Shown here: one piece after another, positions 15,573 through 25,079 of the stretch | How positions within the stretch are numbered: the stretch's first letter is position 1 | How the letters are laid out: each line of letters opens with the position of its first letter | Made by a program: the position numbers and the translations under genes | The notes under the pieces: generated by a model | What the model saw: only the letters and a program-made list of their open reading frames with translations | Database searches by the model: none | What the model was told of the DNA's origin: nothing | Source of the DNA: Pseudomonadota bacterium | GTDB lineage: Bacteria; Pseudomonadota; Gammaproteobacteria; Pseudomonadales; Pseudomonadaceae | Direction of reading: 5' to 3' | Length of the DNA: 34,707 nucleotides | Assembly (NCBI GenBank): GCA_023431055.1 | Contig: JAEYXX010000157.1 | Coordinates: 1-34,707 of the forward strand

Positions 15573-16466
15573 CTATCCGAGCGGCAGCACCGTGACCTGC
15601 ACTTCCGGGTCATGGCTGCCGCCCCCCAGGATCACCCCACGCAGCGGCGACACATCGGAGAAATCCCGGCCCCAGGCCAGGGTGATGTGCTCCAGAGCCG
15701 GGCGCACGTTGTTGGTCGGATCGAAGTCCACCCAGCCCTGACGCGGGCAATACAGCGATATCCAGGCATGCGACGCATCGGCACCGATCAGCCGTGGTTG
15801 ACCGGGCGGTGGCTGGGTCAGCAGGTAGCCGCTGACGTAGCGGGCAGCCAGGCCGAGTGAGCGCAGGCAGGCGAGCATCAGGTGGGCGAAGTCCTGGCAC
15901 ACACCGCGCTTCTCTTCCAGGACTTGCAATAGCGGCGTCGCCACCTGGGTAGCGCCGGCATCGAAGCTGAACTCCTCGAAGATTTTCTGCATCAGCGCCT
16001 GACCGGCCTGCAGCAGGGGACGACCGGGGGTGAAACAGTCATCGGCGTACTCGGCGAAGACCTGCTTGAGGCGTACATAGGGTGACTCGAAGCGGTAACG
16101 TGCCGCTTCCAGCAATGCCGGCTCCATCGGCTTGCCGCTATAGCTGAGCGCCGCGCAGGCCGCCTCCCAATTCGGCGAATCGTCGAGGTCGAGCGCAGGG
16201 CGCGCCAGCACCTCGACACGCAGCCGCGCACTGACACTGAGTTGCTCATGCGGACGCTCGAACACCAGGCGCGTCAGCGGGTTGCCGAACACGTCCAGAC
16301 CGTCACGGCGCTGGCAGGGCTGCGGGTCGACGCGCAGCTCCTGCTCGTGGCAGCGCTGCCAGGGGCATTCGCGCGGCCACAGGTGCGCCAGTTGCTGGGC
16401 CAGGGAAACCGGCGCCGAATAGCGATAGTGAGTGTCGTGTAGAACTTGATAAAAGGCGCTGCTCAT
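15573..16466 (-). CDS. Transglutaminase-like cysteine peptidase family protein (short form)
   Basis: This 297-residue protein has the bacterial transglutaminase N-terminal beta domain (about residues 5-90, starting YQVLHDTHYRYSAPV) and a transglutaminase-like core. The triad is intact: Cys190 in KRGVCQDFAH, His233 in DASHAW, and Asp249 in VDFDPTN. In bacteria such proteins are usually thought to act as peptidases or amidases rather than cross-linkers. Its ATG overlaps the ATP-grasp stop by four bases (ATGA), so it is coupled to that gene. With the DUF2126 gene it forms a conserved three-gene set. It is the last gene, facing azurin's terminator. Confidence 0.92.
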   Translation of the reverse strand: MSSAFYQVLHDTHYRYSAPVSLAQQLAHLWPRECPWQRCHEQELRVDPQPCQRRDGLDVFGNPLTRLVFERPHEQLSVSARLRVEVLARPALDLDDSPNWEAACAALSYSGKPMEPALLEAARYRFESPYVRLKQVFAEYADDCFTPGRPLLQAGQALMQKIFEEFSFDAGATQVATPLLQVLEEKRGVCQDFAHLMLACLRSLGLAARYVSGYLLTQPPPGQPRLIGADASHAWISLYCPRQGWVDFDPTNNVRPALEHITLAWGRDFSDVSPLRGVILGGGSHDPEVQVTVLPLG

Positions 16467-18949
16467 GAGGATTGCGTCCGTTGGCTGACATCGACATGAG
16501 CGAAGAAACGCAGCCCAAGATGATCGGATACCGCGCCGGCGGCCTCGCTGATGGCCACCAGCAGATCGGCCAGGCCTTCGAGCACCGCGCGGGTGCTGCC
16601 GGGGCCGAACAGCGGGTTTTCCAGACTGGCGAGGCTGAACGCGGCAAGCTGCTCCTCCAGATACGCCAGGTAGCGCTCGGCCGGCAGCTCGAAGCGCTCA
16701 TTGAGCCCTTCCAGCGAACGCAGCAGGGTGCGCATCTGGAAGATCACGGCATGCGGGTTCTGCTCGTCCAGCAGCAGCAGGTCGAGTACCGGGATCAACT
16801 GCGCCGAAGCCAGGTAGCGGGTGCGGTAGGTGATGCTGCTGTTGCCCAGTTCCAGCAGCCACTCCAGCGCCGACTGATCGGTAGCCGAGCCGCTGCGCAG
16901 GAAGCCGGCGAAGCTGTCGCAGAGAAACTGCAGGCGCTCGATGTAGCGGCCGAGCATGAGAAAGCGCCAGCCGTCGTCGCGAGTCATGTCGTCGAGGGCG
17001 AAACCCGACAGCGCCGCCAGCGACATCAGCAGGCGGTTGAGAAAATCCAGCAGTTCGCCGAAGTCCGCCGGCTGACCTTCGAGCAGTTGTGCCTCGCGCT
17101 GCAACTCCACCAGCGCCTGCCAGTTGGCCTGGGACAGCTTGCCACGCACGCTGCCGGCAGCCCATTGCAGACGCTGCAGATTGGCGCGCAGGCTGTTCGG
17201 CCAGTCGCTACCGAGCAGCGCCTGCAGCAGGCGCGCCTCCAGCTCGCCTTCATCCGCGCCGGCCAGCAGTCCAAGGTCCTGCGCCAGCGCCAGGGCGCTC
17301 TGCAGTGCCTGCGGGTCGTCGTCATCGTCGACGTAACGCGCCAGCATGATGCGCAGCAGGCGCGCATTGCCCTCACAGCGCTCGGCGTAACGACCGAACC
17401 AGTACAGGTTCTCCACCACGCGCGAGGGCAGGAAGGGGTCGCTGCGCACCAGGTCGGCGCTGCCCAGGGTGCGTTGCGTCTGCCAGGGCTCGCCCGCGCT
17501 CTGCCGAGTGCCCAGCACCCAGGTGTCCTTGCTCGCGCCACCCCGCTGCATCGACACCACCTCGGCATCGGCCTCGGCGGCCACGCGGGTCAGGCCGCCC
17601 GGCATCACCCGATAGCCATCGGCGCTGGCCACGGCGAACACACGCATGCCGATGGCGCGTGGCTGCAGGCCGCTGCCATCCCACACCGGCGCCTGCGACA
17701 GCTTGGCCCGCGCTTGCGCGACATAGGCGTAGGGGCGTGCCTGCAGTCGTTCGGCCAGCTTGGCGCGCTGCGCCTCGTCCAGATCGCGGCCGAACACTGG
17801 CGTGAAGCTCTGCGAGGGAAAGGCCGGGCGTACCAGCAACTGGTCGAGTTTCTCTAGCGCCTCATCCAGTACCGGCGGCTCGCCGCACCACCAACTGGCG
17901 ATGGACGGCAGCAGCAGCTCCTCGCCGAGCAGATGCTCGCTGATCGCCGGCAGGAAACCCGGCAGGCCAGGTGACTCCAGCACGCCGCTGCCCAGGGCAT
18001 TGGCCACCAGCACGCGACCACGGCGCACCGCTTCGAGCAGGCCAGGCACGCCAAGGGCCGAATCGGTGCGCAGCTCCAGCGGGTCGCAGTAGTCATCGTC
18101 GAGACGGCGCAACACCGCATGCACGCGGCGCAGGCCAGCCAGGGTCTTGAGGTAGAGGGTGGCGTCACGCACGGTCAGGTCGCTGCCCTCGACCAACGGG
18201 TAGCCGAGCTGGCGCGCCAGGTACAGGTGCTCGAAATAGCTTTCGTTGAAGCGCCCCGGCGTCAGCAGCACCACCAGCGGCGTCTCGCCGCCACTCGGTG
18301 CCTGGCGCGCCAGGGTGTCCTGCAGGGTACGGAAGAAACTGGCCAGGTACTGCACGCGCAGATCGCGGTACAGCTCGGGGAAGGCGCGGGAGACGATCTG
18401 CCGGTTCTCCAGCGCATAGCCGGCCCCGGAGGGCGCCTGGGTACGGTCGGCGGTAACCCACCAGCGTCCGTCCGGCGCACGGGCCAGGTCCACGGCATAC
18501 AGGTGCAGCCAGGTGCCGCCTGGTGCCTGCATGCCCTGGCACGGCCAGAGGAAGTTGTTGTGACCGAATACCAGCTCGGTCGGCAGCAGGCCTTCGGCGA
18601 TCAGCTTCTGCGGGCCATACAGATCGGCCAGCACGCGATTGAGCAGGGTCGCGCGCTGGGCCACGCCGGCGGCGATCTGCTGCCACTCGTCCGCCGGTAT
18701 CAGGTTGGGCAGCAGATCCAGTTCCCAAGGGCGATCCGCACCTTCCGGGTCGGCGTAGACGTTGTAGGTGACGCCGTTTTCCTGGATCTGCCGGGCCAGC
18801 ATGGCCTCGCGCTGCGCCAGATGCTCCGGGCGGCTGCGCGCCAGTTGCTCGTAAAGGCGGCGCCAATGCGGGCGCACGTTGCCCTTGGCATCGAGCAGTT
18901 CGTGGTAGGCGCCGTTGGGCGGCGGGTAATCGGCTAGCAGGTCGTGCAT
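16463..18949 (-). CDS. Circularly permuted ATP-grasp plus alpha-E domain fusion protein
   Basis: This 828-residue protein fuses two domains seen together or as neighbours in many bacteria. Residues about 60-480 look like a circularly permuted type 2 ATP-grasp domain, with NGVTYNVYADPEGADRPWEL near the start and segments such as LTPGRFNESYFEHLYLARQL, EGSDLTVRD and RTDSALGVPGLLEAV. From about residue 507 the alpha-helical alpha-E domain begins with SRVVENLYWFGRYAERCEGN and continues to the C-terminus. ATP-grasp enzymes usually form amide bonds through an acyl-phosphate, so a peptide- or amide-ligase role is inferred. The partner substrate is unknown. It overlaps the short transglutaminase gene by four bases. 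Confidence 0.93.
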   Translation of the reverse strand: MHDLLADYPPPNGAYHELLDAKGNVRPHWRRLYEQLARSRPEHLAQREAMLARQIQENGVTYNVYADPEGADRPWELDLLPNLIPADEWQQIAAGVAQRATLLNRVLADLYGPQKLIAEGLLPTELVFGHNNFLWPCQGMQAPGGTWLHLYAVDLARAPDGRWWVTADRTQAPSGAGYALENRQIVSRAFPELYRDLRVQYLASFFRTLQDTLARQAPSGGETPLVVLLTPGRFNESYFEHLYLARQLGYPLVEGSDLTVRDATLYLKTLAGLRRVHAVLRRLDDDYCDPLELRTDSALGVPGLLEAVRRGRVLVANALGSGVLESPGLPGFLPAISEHLLGEELLLPSIASWWCGEPPVLDEALEKLDQLLVRPAFPSQSFTPVFGRDLDEAQRAKLAERLQARPYAYVAQARAKLSQAPVWDGSGLQPRAIGMRVFAVASADGYRVMPGGLTRVAAEADAEVVSMQRGGASKDTWVLGTRQSAGEPWQTQRTLGSADLVRSDPFLPSRVVENLYWFGRYAERCEGNARLLRIMLARYVDDDDDPQALQSALALAQDLGLLAGADEGELEARLLQALLGSDWPNSLRANLQRLQWAAGSVRGKLSQANWQALVELQREAQLLEGQPADFGELLDFLNRLLMSLAALSGFALDDMTRDDGWRFLMLGRYIERLQFLCDSFAGFLRSGSATDQSALEWLLELGNSSITYRTRYLASAQLIPVLDLLLLDEQNPHAVIFQMRTLLRSLEGLNERFELPAERYLAYLEEQLAAFSLASLENPLFGPGSTRAVLEGLADLLVAISEAAGAVSDHLGLRFFAHVDVSQRTQSS

Positions 18950-19003
18950 GGCAGGCTCGGCAGTGGCAAGGCGGTGCAGCGTGATGCAGGTTGATGCCGC
19001 ATC

Positions 19004-19053
19004 CGTGGGAGGCGCTTCAGCGGCGACGGTTCGCGGCTAAAGCCCCTCCCACA
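19004..19053. repeat. REP-like inverted pair (REPIN-type) between operon genes
   Basis: Two 23-base arms (19004-19026 and 19031-19053) are inverted copies matching at 19 of 23 positions, separated by CGGT. Each has the form GTGGGAGG-GCTT-AGC-GCGA typical of Pseudomonas REP sequences. The element fills the 117-base gap between the DUF2126 and ATP-grasp genes and may affect transcript stability. Confidence 0.75.
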
Positions 19054-19066
19054 GATGGAATCGACG

Positions 19067-22000
19067 TCAAACGCGACGCAGATCCAGGGTCATCGGCAGT
19101 TCATTATTGTCTATCGGCTGCATGACGGGGCGCTTGCCCGGACTGTGGCCCAGGCGGAAGAAACGCGCCAGTCGCCGGCTCTCGGCCTCGTAGGCGTTGA
19201 CCGGCAGGCTGTCGTAGTTGCGACCGCCCGGATGCGCCACATGGTACTGGCAACCGCCCAGCGAGCGCTGCATCCAGGTGTCGACCAGGTCGAACACCAG
19301 CGGCGCGTGCACGCCGATGGTCGGCTGCAGACAACTGGCCGGCTGCCAGGCACGGAAGCGCACGCCGCCAACGAACTCGCCGACCTTGCCGGTCGGTCGC
19401 AATGGCACCGGCACGCCGTTGCAGGTCAGCAGGTAGCGATCCGGCGCCATGCCGTTGACCTTGACCTGCATGCGCTCCAGCGACGAGTCGACGTAGCGCA
19501 CGGTGCCGCCGATGGCGCCCTCCTCGCCCAGTACGTGCCAGGGTTCCAGGGCCTGGCGCAGCTCCAGGTCGATACCCTTGACCGCGAAGTCGCCGGCCTT
19601 GGGAAAACGGAACTCCAGGTGCGGGGCGAACCACTCGGCGCGCAGCGGATAGCCGAAGGCCGACAATTCCTGCAGCACGTCGGCGAAATCCTGCTCGACG
19701 AAGTGCGGCAGGAGGAAGCGATCATGCAGCTCGGAGCCCCAACGCACCAGCCTGGCCGGGCGGTAGGGTTCCTGCCAGAAGCGTGCGATCAGCGCACGCA
19801 GCAGCAGTTGCTGGGCCAGGCTCATCTGCGCGTGCGGCGGCATCTCGAAGGCGCGTAGCTCGAGCAGGCCGAGGCGGCCGCTGGCCGAATCCGGCGAGTA
19901 CAGCTTGTCGATGCAGAACTCGGCGCGATGGGTGTTGCCGGTGACGTCCACCAGCAGGTTGCGCAGCAGGCGGTCGACCAGCCACGGCGGGCAGTCGCGG
20001 CCCGGCTCGGGCATCTGCGCGAAGGCGATTTCCAGCTCGTACAAGGCGTCATTGCGCGCCTCGTCGACACGCGGCGCCTGCGAGGTCGGGCCGATAAACA
20101 GGCCGCTGAACAGGTAGGACAGCGACGGGTGGTTGTGCCAGTAGCTGATCAGGCTGCGCAGCAGGTCGGGGCGGCGCAGGAAGGGCGAATCGCTCGGTGT
20201 CGCACCGCCAAGGACGAAGTGGTTGCCGCCGCCGGTGCCGGTGTGGCGCCCGTCGATCATGAACTTCTCGCTGGACAAGCGCGATTGACGTGCCGCCTCG
20301 TAGAGAAATTCGCAGCGCTCGACCAGCTCGTCCCAGCTGGCCGCCGGGTGGATGTTCACCTCGATCACACCGGGGTCGGGGGTGACGCGAAAGTGCAACA
20401 GGCGCGGGTCCAGCGGTGGCTCATAGCCTTCCAGCAAGACCGGGCAATTGAGCTCGGCAGCCACGGCCTCGATGGCCGCGACCAGCTCCAGATAGTCCTC
20501 CAGATGGGCCAACGGCGGCATGAACAGGTACAAGCGGCCCTCGCGCGGCTCGGCGCACAGCGCGGTGCGTACAATGCCGGCAGCCGACTGCCCGCAGGCC
20601 GGACGCGCGCTTTGCGGGCCGGCACTGGCGCCGCGCCAGACGCCGCGCAGCTGACGCTGGATCTGCGCCGGGCTGGGCAAGGGTGGCAACGCCTGACTGG
20701 GATCGACCGGATTGATGTAGGGGTAGTCGGCCTGGCTGACCCAGGGCAGCGAATCCAGCGGCAGGCGATAGCCCAGCGGCGAGTCGCCTGGCAGCAGCCG
20801 GCAATGCTCGTCGCGCAGGAACCAGCGCCCACTCTGCCAGCCCTCGCCCACCACCTGGCGCGCCAGCGGCAGCACGTGGCCGACTACGGCGTCGAGGCCC
20901 TGATCGAACACCTTGCGCAGGCGCTCGCGCTCCAGCGGGTCGCTCAGGCGCGGATCGTCCGGGGTGACGTTGTCCGGCAGCTTGCGCTCGCGCCACAGGT
21001 AGTAGAACCAGTCCTCATAGGCCGGGAAGACGTTGCCGGCGTCCACATCCAGACGCGCCGCCAGGGCGGCGAGAAAACGCGCAGCGGTGTCGGCGCTGGC
21101 ACCGTAGCCACGCTTCTCGTCGGCCAGCAGTTTGGGGTCATGCCACAGCGGTTCGCCGTCGCGGCGCCAGAAGCAGTTCAGCGACCAGCGCGGCAACTGC
21201 TCGCCCGGGTACCACTTGCCCTGGCCGAAGTGCACCAGCGCATGGGGCGCATAGTGATCGCGCAGGCGATGGAACAGGTCGGCGGCCAGGCGGCGCTTGT
21301 TCGGCCCGAGCGCGGCGGTATTCCACTCGTCGTCATCGGGGTAATCGAGGGCGACGAAGGTCGGTTCGCCGCCCATGGTCAGGCGCACGTCGTGCTTGCT
21401 CAGGTCATCGTCGATGCGTCGCCCCAGCGCCTGGATCGCCTGCCACTGCGCCTCGCTGTAGGGCTTGGTGACGCGCGGCGCCTCCCACACGCGCTCGACG
21501 CTCATCAGGTGCTCGAACTCCACCTCGCACTCGTCCAGCCCGCCGGTGATCGGCGCCGCCGAGGACGGCTCCGGGCTGCAGGCCAGCGGAATGTGGCCTT
21601 CACCCGCGAACAGGCCTGAAGTCGGGTCAAGGCCAATCCAGCCAGCGCCGGGCAGGTAAACCTCGCACCAGGCGTGCAGGTCGGTGAAGTCCTTGTCGGT
21701 GCCGCTGGGGCCATCGAGGGATTTGACGTCGGCAGTGAGCTGGATCAGGTAGCCGGAGACGAAGCGCGCCGCCAGACCTAGGTGACGCAGCAGCTGCACC
21801 AGCAGCCAGGCCGAGTCGCGGCAGGAACCGGAGGCCAGCTCGAGCGACTGTTCCGGCGTCTGCACGCCCGGCTCCATGCGGATCAGGTAGCGGATGTCGG
21901 CCGACAGGCGCTGGTTCAGCTCGACCAGGAAATCGACGCTGGGCTTGGGCGTGCGCTCGACGCCGGCCAGGTACTCGGCGAATAGTGGCGTGGCCGGCAG

Positions 22001-22360
22001 CTTGACCAGGTAGGGCGCCAGCTCGCGCTGCTCGCCCTCGGTATAGGCGAAGGGAATGCGCTCGGCATAGGGTTCGAGAAAGAAATCGAAGGGGTTGAAC
22101 ACCGCCATCTCGGCGACCAGGTCCACCTCGACCTTGAATTCGCGGGTCTTCTCGGGAAACACCAGGCGCGCCAGGTAGTTGCCCTGCGGGTCCTGCTGCC
22201 AGTTGATGAAGTGCTGGCCCGGTTCGACCTTCAGCGCGTAGGAGAGGATGCGCGTGCGACTGTGCGGTGCCGGGCGCAGGCGCACGACCTGCGGCCCGAG
22301 GTTGACCGCGCGGTCGTAGCGGTAGTGGGTGACGTGGTGCAGCGCGACATGAATCGACAC
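19067..22360 (-). CDS. Transglutaminase-like protein with C-terminal DUF2126 domain
   Basis: This 1097-residue protein starts with a transglutaminase N-terminal domain (residues 5-85) and a transglutaminase-like core with intact Cys180 ([10 protein letters not shown]), His229 (DLHAWCEVY) and Asp245 (IGLDPTSG). From about residue 330 a long DUF2126 region follows, beginning near [20 protein letters not shown]. It includes [33 protein letters not shown] and [20 protein letters not shown]. From memory, DUF2126 has been proposed to be related to glutamine-synthetase-like ligases; this was not tested here. The start is GTG at 22360 with AGGAGG five bases upstream. It is first in the three-gene set, 117 bases before the ATP-grasp gene. 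Confidence 0.92.
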   Translation of the reverse strand: MSIHVALHHVTHYRYDRAVNLGPQVVRLRPAPHSRTRILSYALKVEPGQHFINWQQDPQGNYLARLVFPEKTREFKVEVDLVAEMAVFNPFDFFLEPYAERIPFAYTEGEQRELAPYLVKLPATPLFAEYLAGVERTPKPSVDFLVELNQRLSADIRYLIRMEPGVQTPEQSLELASGSCRDSAWLLVQLLRHLGLAARFVSGYLIQLTADVKSLDGPSGTDKDFTDLHAWCEVYLPGAGWIGLDPTSGLFAGEGHIPLACSPEPSSAAPITGGLDECEVEFEHLMSVERVWEAPRVTKPYSEAQWQAIQALGRRIDDDLSKHDVRLTMGGEPTFVALDYPDDDEWNTAALGPNKRRLAADLFHRLRDHYAPHALVHFGQGKWYPGEQLPRWSLNCFWRRDGEPLWHDPKLLADEKRGYGASADTAARFLAALAARLDVDAGNVFPAYEDWFYYLWRERKLPDNVTPDDPRLSDPLERERLRKVFDQGLDAVVGHVLPLARQVVGEGWQSGRWFLRDEHCRLLPGDSPLGYRLPLDSLPWVSQADYPYINPVDPSQALPPLPSPAQIQRQLRGVWRGASAGPQSARPACGQSAAGIVRTALCAEPREGRLYLFMPPLAHLEDYLELVAAIEAVAAELNCPVLLEGYEPPLDPRLLHFRVTPDPGVIEVNIHPAASWDELVERCEFLYEAARQSRLSSEKFMIDGRHTGTGGGNHFVLGGATPSDSPFLRRPDLLRSLISYWHNHPSLSYLFSGLFIGPTSQAPRVDEARNDALYELEIAFAQMPEPGRDCPPWLVDRLLRNLLVDVTGNTHRAEFCIDKLYSPDSASGRLGLLELRAFEMPPHAQMSLAQQLLLRALIARFWQEPYRPARLVRWGSELHDRFLLPHFVEQDFADVLQELSAFGYPLRAEWFAPHLEFRFPKAGDFAVKGIDLELRQALEPWHVLGEEGAIGGTVRYVDSSLERMQVKVNGMAPDRYLLTCNGVPVPLRPTGKVGEFVGGVRFRAWQPASCLQPTIGVHAPLVFDLVDTWMQRSLGGCQYHVAHPGGRNYDSLPVNAYEAESRRLARFFRLGHSPGKRPVMQPIDNNELPMTLDLRRV

Positions 22361-22397
22361 GGCGGCCTCCTGCTAGCCTGGACGATACCCTGTGCCG

Positions 22398-22413
22398 CGC
22401 AAGACTTATGCCA
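22398..22413 (-). promoter_or_regulatory. Candidate sigma-54 promoter for the DUF2126 operon
   Basis: Read on the minus strand, TGGCATAAGTCTTGCG has TGGCA and TTGC with the -24 GG and -12 GC at correct spacing, and three departures from consensus. The start point would be about 25 bases before the GTG at 22360. No paired NtrC site was found. The match may be chance. Confidence 0.28.
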
Positions 22414-22547
22414 GCGGCAAAGCCGTGTTTTGGTGCTGCGCTGGCCGCGACGAGCCCCGCATTGGCGCATCACTTGCACCAGCGCCGGATGGATGCACAA
22501 GTCTAGGGCAAAGAAAATCAGGAGTTGATGACAAATAGCCGCAGACT

Positions 22548-23657
22548 TCAGCACCCGCCATCGAGGCTGGCAATCCAACGGTCGATCACCTCCAGCCCTT
22601 CGCGGTGGGAGGTGGAGCGACCCAGCTCGGGCATCATGACGCTGGGGTCGGTGCTGTGCAGACGAAAGCTCAGCACCGATTTCTCCGGTGCACCGGGATG
22701 AATGTCCACCAGACGATCGCCCGAGCCCTTGCCAGCCGCCACCGGTTGCTTGCACAGCCCAAAGGCGATGCTCAGCGGTGTGGCTGGGTCGAGATACAGG
22801 CCTGAGGTACGCCCCGGGCCTTCAGGGTTATGGCAGTGCGAGCAATTGGCATCCAGATAGCTGCGCGCCTGCGCTTGCAGCCCCTCCGTCTCACGCGGCG
22901 CCCCCCATCGCGCGTTGCGTGAAAGAGCCTCCACAGCGGCCGGGACGCCCTGCAGAAAACCTACCGACTGCCAGCGCTGCAACTGATTGGCCAAGCCATC
23001 GACATAGCTGAAATCCTTGTTCAGATGCCGCACCTTAGGCCCCAGCGGCTGCACACCCTTGCCCGCCTGCTCCTCATGACAACCCGCGCACTGGTTGGCG
23101 TCCGGCACCTGATAGTCGACCGCCAGCATCTCGCCGCGCTCATCATGCAACTCCAAGTCGAAGCTGGCACCGGCCCATTCCAGGGTCGCCTCACGCTGGG
23201 CATCGTCCCAGACATAGGGCAAGGCCACCCAGCCTTGCTCCTGACGCAGCAGGATACGCGTCTCGATCAGCCTTATCCGTTCAAGCTCTACCACTTCCGT
23301 GTCGCGCTGCTCGTTGCGCAGCAAGCGTCCTTGAGCGTCGCGCGGGTAATAGAAGGTCTTGCTCAGTACCGTGCCCACCGGATAATCGAAGCGCGCCTCG
23401 CCGTACTGCGCACTGCTTCCCTGCGGCATCCAGATGGTACGAAGCTTGTGCGCATAGTCGGTGAACAGCGGCGTATTGAGGTCATAGGGCAACACACCGT
23501 TGGCTGGCTGCAGTTGGCCATCGCGCTGTTGCAGCACGGCCCAGCTACTGAGTTTTTCCGGGTAGTGGTCACCGCTGGGCATGTACAAAGGCAAATGCGG
23601 CGGCGGCTTACAAGCAGCGAGCAGCACGGCAATCAGCAATATCCAGCCGTTGTTCAT
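22548..23657 (-). CDS. Diheme c-type cytochrome lipoprotein (SO_2930/TIGR03806-like)
   Basis: This 369-residue protein has a lipoprotein signal with lipobox LAAC and acylated Cys16. It has two c-heme attachment motifs: CAGCH at residues 190-194 and CSHCH at 272-276. The region before the first heme (residues about 30-180) is a beta-rich domain with PYDLNTPLFTDYAHKLRTI and a segment reading ARFDYPVGTVLSKTFYYP. The pattern agrees with a diheme cytochrome family of unknown function found next to a beta-helix protein. It would sit in the periplasm attached to a membrane and transfer electrons or carry out a redox reaction. Its ATG overlaps the stop of the upstream beta-helix gene (ATGA). Confidence 0.87.
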   Translation of the reverse strand: MNNGWILLIAVLLAACKPPPHLPLYMPSGDHYPEKLSSWAVLQQRDGQLQPANGVLPYDLNTPLFTDYAHKLRTIWMPQGSSAQYGEARFDYPVGTVLSKTFYYPRDAQGRLLRNEQRDTEVVELERIRLIETRILLRQEQGWVALPYVWDDAQREATLEWAGASFDLELHDERGEMLAVDYQVPDANQCAGCHEEQAGKGVQPLGPKVRHLNKDFSYVDGLANQLQRWQSVGFLQGVPAAVEALSRNARWGAPRETEGLQAQARSYLDANCSHCHNPEGPGRTSGLYLDPATPLSIAFGLCKQPVAAGKGSGDRLVDIHPGAPEKSVLSFRLHSTDPSVMMPELGRSTSHREGLEVIDRWIASLDGGC

Positions 23658-24901
23658 GCGCCCTCGCCTTTCTCTGCCAACGCGGAGCGCAGTTCGACGG
23701 CGGGCAGACGGGACAGCTCGCAGCGATGTGGCTCGATCTCGGTGCTGATGTTCTTGTAACCGCCAGGGCCATCGACGTTGACAATACCGGCGTCACCATT
23801 GTCGATGCAGATCGCCAGCTCGGACGGCAGCTTGCCGTCCACCAGCTTGTCAGGATTGACGTAGCCATCCCAGAGAATATCGGGCAGGCGTCCATTGAGG
23901 CCGAATTGGGTCAGCTTGAGAGCCTTGAGCTCAAGGCTGTCAGGGCTGTCGCCCGCCGGCCCGAAACGGTTGCCATGGATATGGATGGCTTCTGGATAGG
24001 GGTCAAAGTCCTCGGCAGTGGAGAGGTCGGTATAACCGGTGCTGAAGTAGCTGCTGACGATGACATTGGCGGTGCGGTGGTCGCCGATATCGTTGTCGAA
24101 GATTTCCACCTTGTCGTTGGAGTTGACCAGCACTCCGGAGCCGGCCGGCACACTGGCCACTGGCGTGCCTTTATGACCGAAGTTCTTGTGGTTGTTGCCT
24201 TCGACCTTGTTGCGATAGACACGCGTGGTATGCCCCGGCTGCGGCAGGTTGGGCATGTTGAACACTAGGATGCCGCCGGTATTGCCAGTGGCGACGTTGT
24301 CATAAACGTCGGCACCGATGGTGTTCTCGATTTCGATACCCGCGACGTTGCGCTCGGCACGGCTGTTGCGCACCACCACGTTGCGCGACTGACCCACATA
24401 GATGCCCGCGTCAGAAGCGCCGATGGCCACTACGCCGTCGATCAGCACGTTCTCGGTCTGCACTGGGTAGATGCCATAAGCACCATTCTCGGTAGCCGGG
24501 CCATTGGTCCACTCGGTGCGCACGCGGCGGATGATAATGTTCTGACCGCCTACCACCTTGAGCGCATCGCCCTTGGTGTCTTCCAGCGCCAGATCCTCGA
24601 TGGTGAAGTCTGAAGCATTCACCAGCAGTCCCTCGGCGCCGGACTTCTGCCCCTTGAAGCTGAGAATGGTCTGGTCCATACCAGCGCCCTTGAGAGTCAC
24701 ACCACTCACCTTGAGGCTGAGGCTGCGGTCGAGCTGCCAGGTACCAGCAGGTATCTCGATCACCTCGCCAGGCTTGGCTTTGATCAGTTGCGTCTGCAAC
24801 TGCTTCTGGAAATCCAGATTGGCGACCGGCGGAGCCTCGCTCTCGCCACACGCCACCAGCAGCAGGGACACTGCTAGAAGAGAAAGAGCAGCAACACGCA
24901 T
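23654..24901 (-). CDS. Parallel beta-helix lipoprotein (TIGR03805-like), function unknown
   Basis: This 415-residue protein has a lipoprotein signal with lipobox LVAC (Cys18). A right-handed parallel beta-helix follows from about residue 55 to 300, seen as short repeating strands such as FTIEDLALEDTKGDALKV, QNIIIRRVRT, ENVLIDGVVAIGASDAGIYV and RNVVVRNSRAERNVAGIEI. The fold is shared with pectate-lyase-like and NosD-type carbohydrate-binding proteins, but no catalytic residues can be assigned. The C-terminal part is less regular. The ATG at 24901 is chosen because the signal peptide starts there; an in-frame ATG 54 bases upstream adds a charged tail. It is translationally coupled to the diheme cytochrome gene, so the two probably act together. 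Confidence 0.87.
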   Translation of the reverse strand: MRVAALSLLAVSLLLVACGESEAPPVANLDFQKQLQTQLIKAKPGEVIEIPAGTWQLDRSLSLKVSGVTLKGAGMDQTILSFKGQKSGAEGLLVNASDFTIEDLALEDTKGDALKVVGGQNIIIRRVRTEWTNGPATENGAYGIYPVQTENVLIDGVVAIGASDAGIYVGQSRNVVVRNSRAERNVAGIEIENTIGADVYDNVATGNTGGILVFNMPNLPQPGHTTRVYRNKVEGNNHKNFGHKGTPVASVPAGSGVLVNSNDKVEIFDNDIGDHRTANVIVSSYFSTGYTDLSTAEDFDPYPEAIHIHGNRFGPAGDSPDSLELKALKLTQFGLNGRLPDILWDGYVNPDKLVDGKLPSELAICIDNGDAGIVNVDGPGGYKNISTEIEPHRCELSRLPAVELRSALAEKGEGA

Positions 24902-24931
24902 GGCGGACTCCGGTTGGATTTTATTTTTAGC

Positions 24932-24960
24932 ACTATAGTACCAATTAAAGATCAATCCAA
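24932..24960 (-). promoter_or_regulatory. Probable sigma-70 promoter of the beta-helix/cytochrome operon
   Basis: On the minus strand a -10 box TATAGT (24932-24937) lies 17 bases from a -35 box TTGGAT (24955-24960), about 31 bases before the ATG at 24901. The surrounding sequence is A+T-rich. The -10 matches five of six positions, the -35 three of six. Confidence 0.45.
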
Positions 24961-25079
24961 GAGCTCTCGCTCATCGCAAAGCTGCACGATGAAACCGGTG
25001 GAATACTTGCGGCGCCAACCGCGAAGCAACAGACTAGCGCCGTTGTACATTCCCCTTCGCCGCCCAAGGACAGGCCGCC

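Noticed and set aside
16472..17857. Plus-strand open frame of about 461 codons opposite the ATP-grasp/alpha-E gene
   Set aside because: Glutamine- and arginine-rich shadow of the real gene, with no family resemblance.
19928..21619. Plus-strand open frame of about 563 codons opposite the DUF2126 gene
   Set aside because: It lies entirely antisense to a gene with clear conserved motifs, with no recognisable domain or ribosome-binding site.
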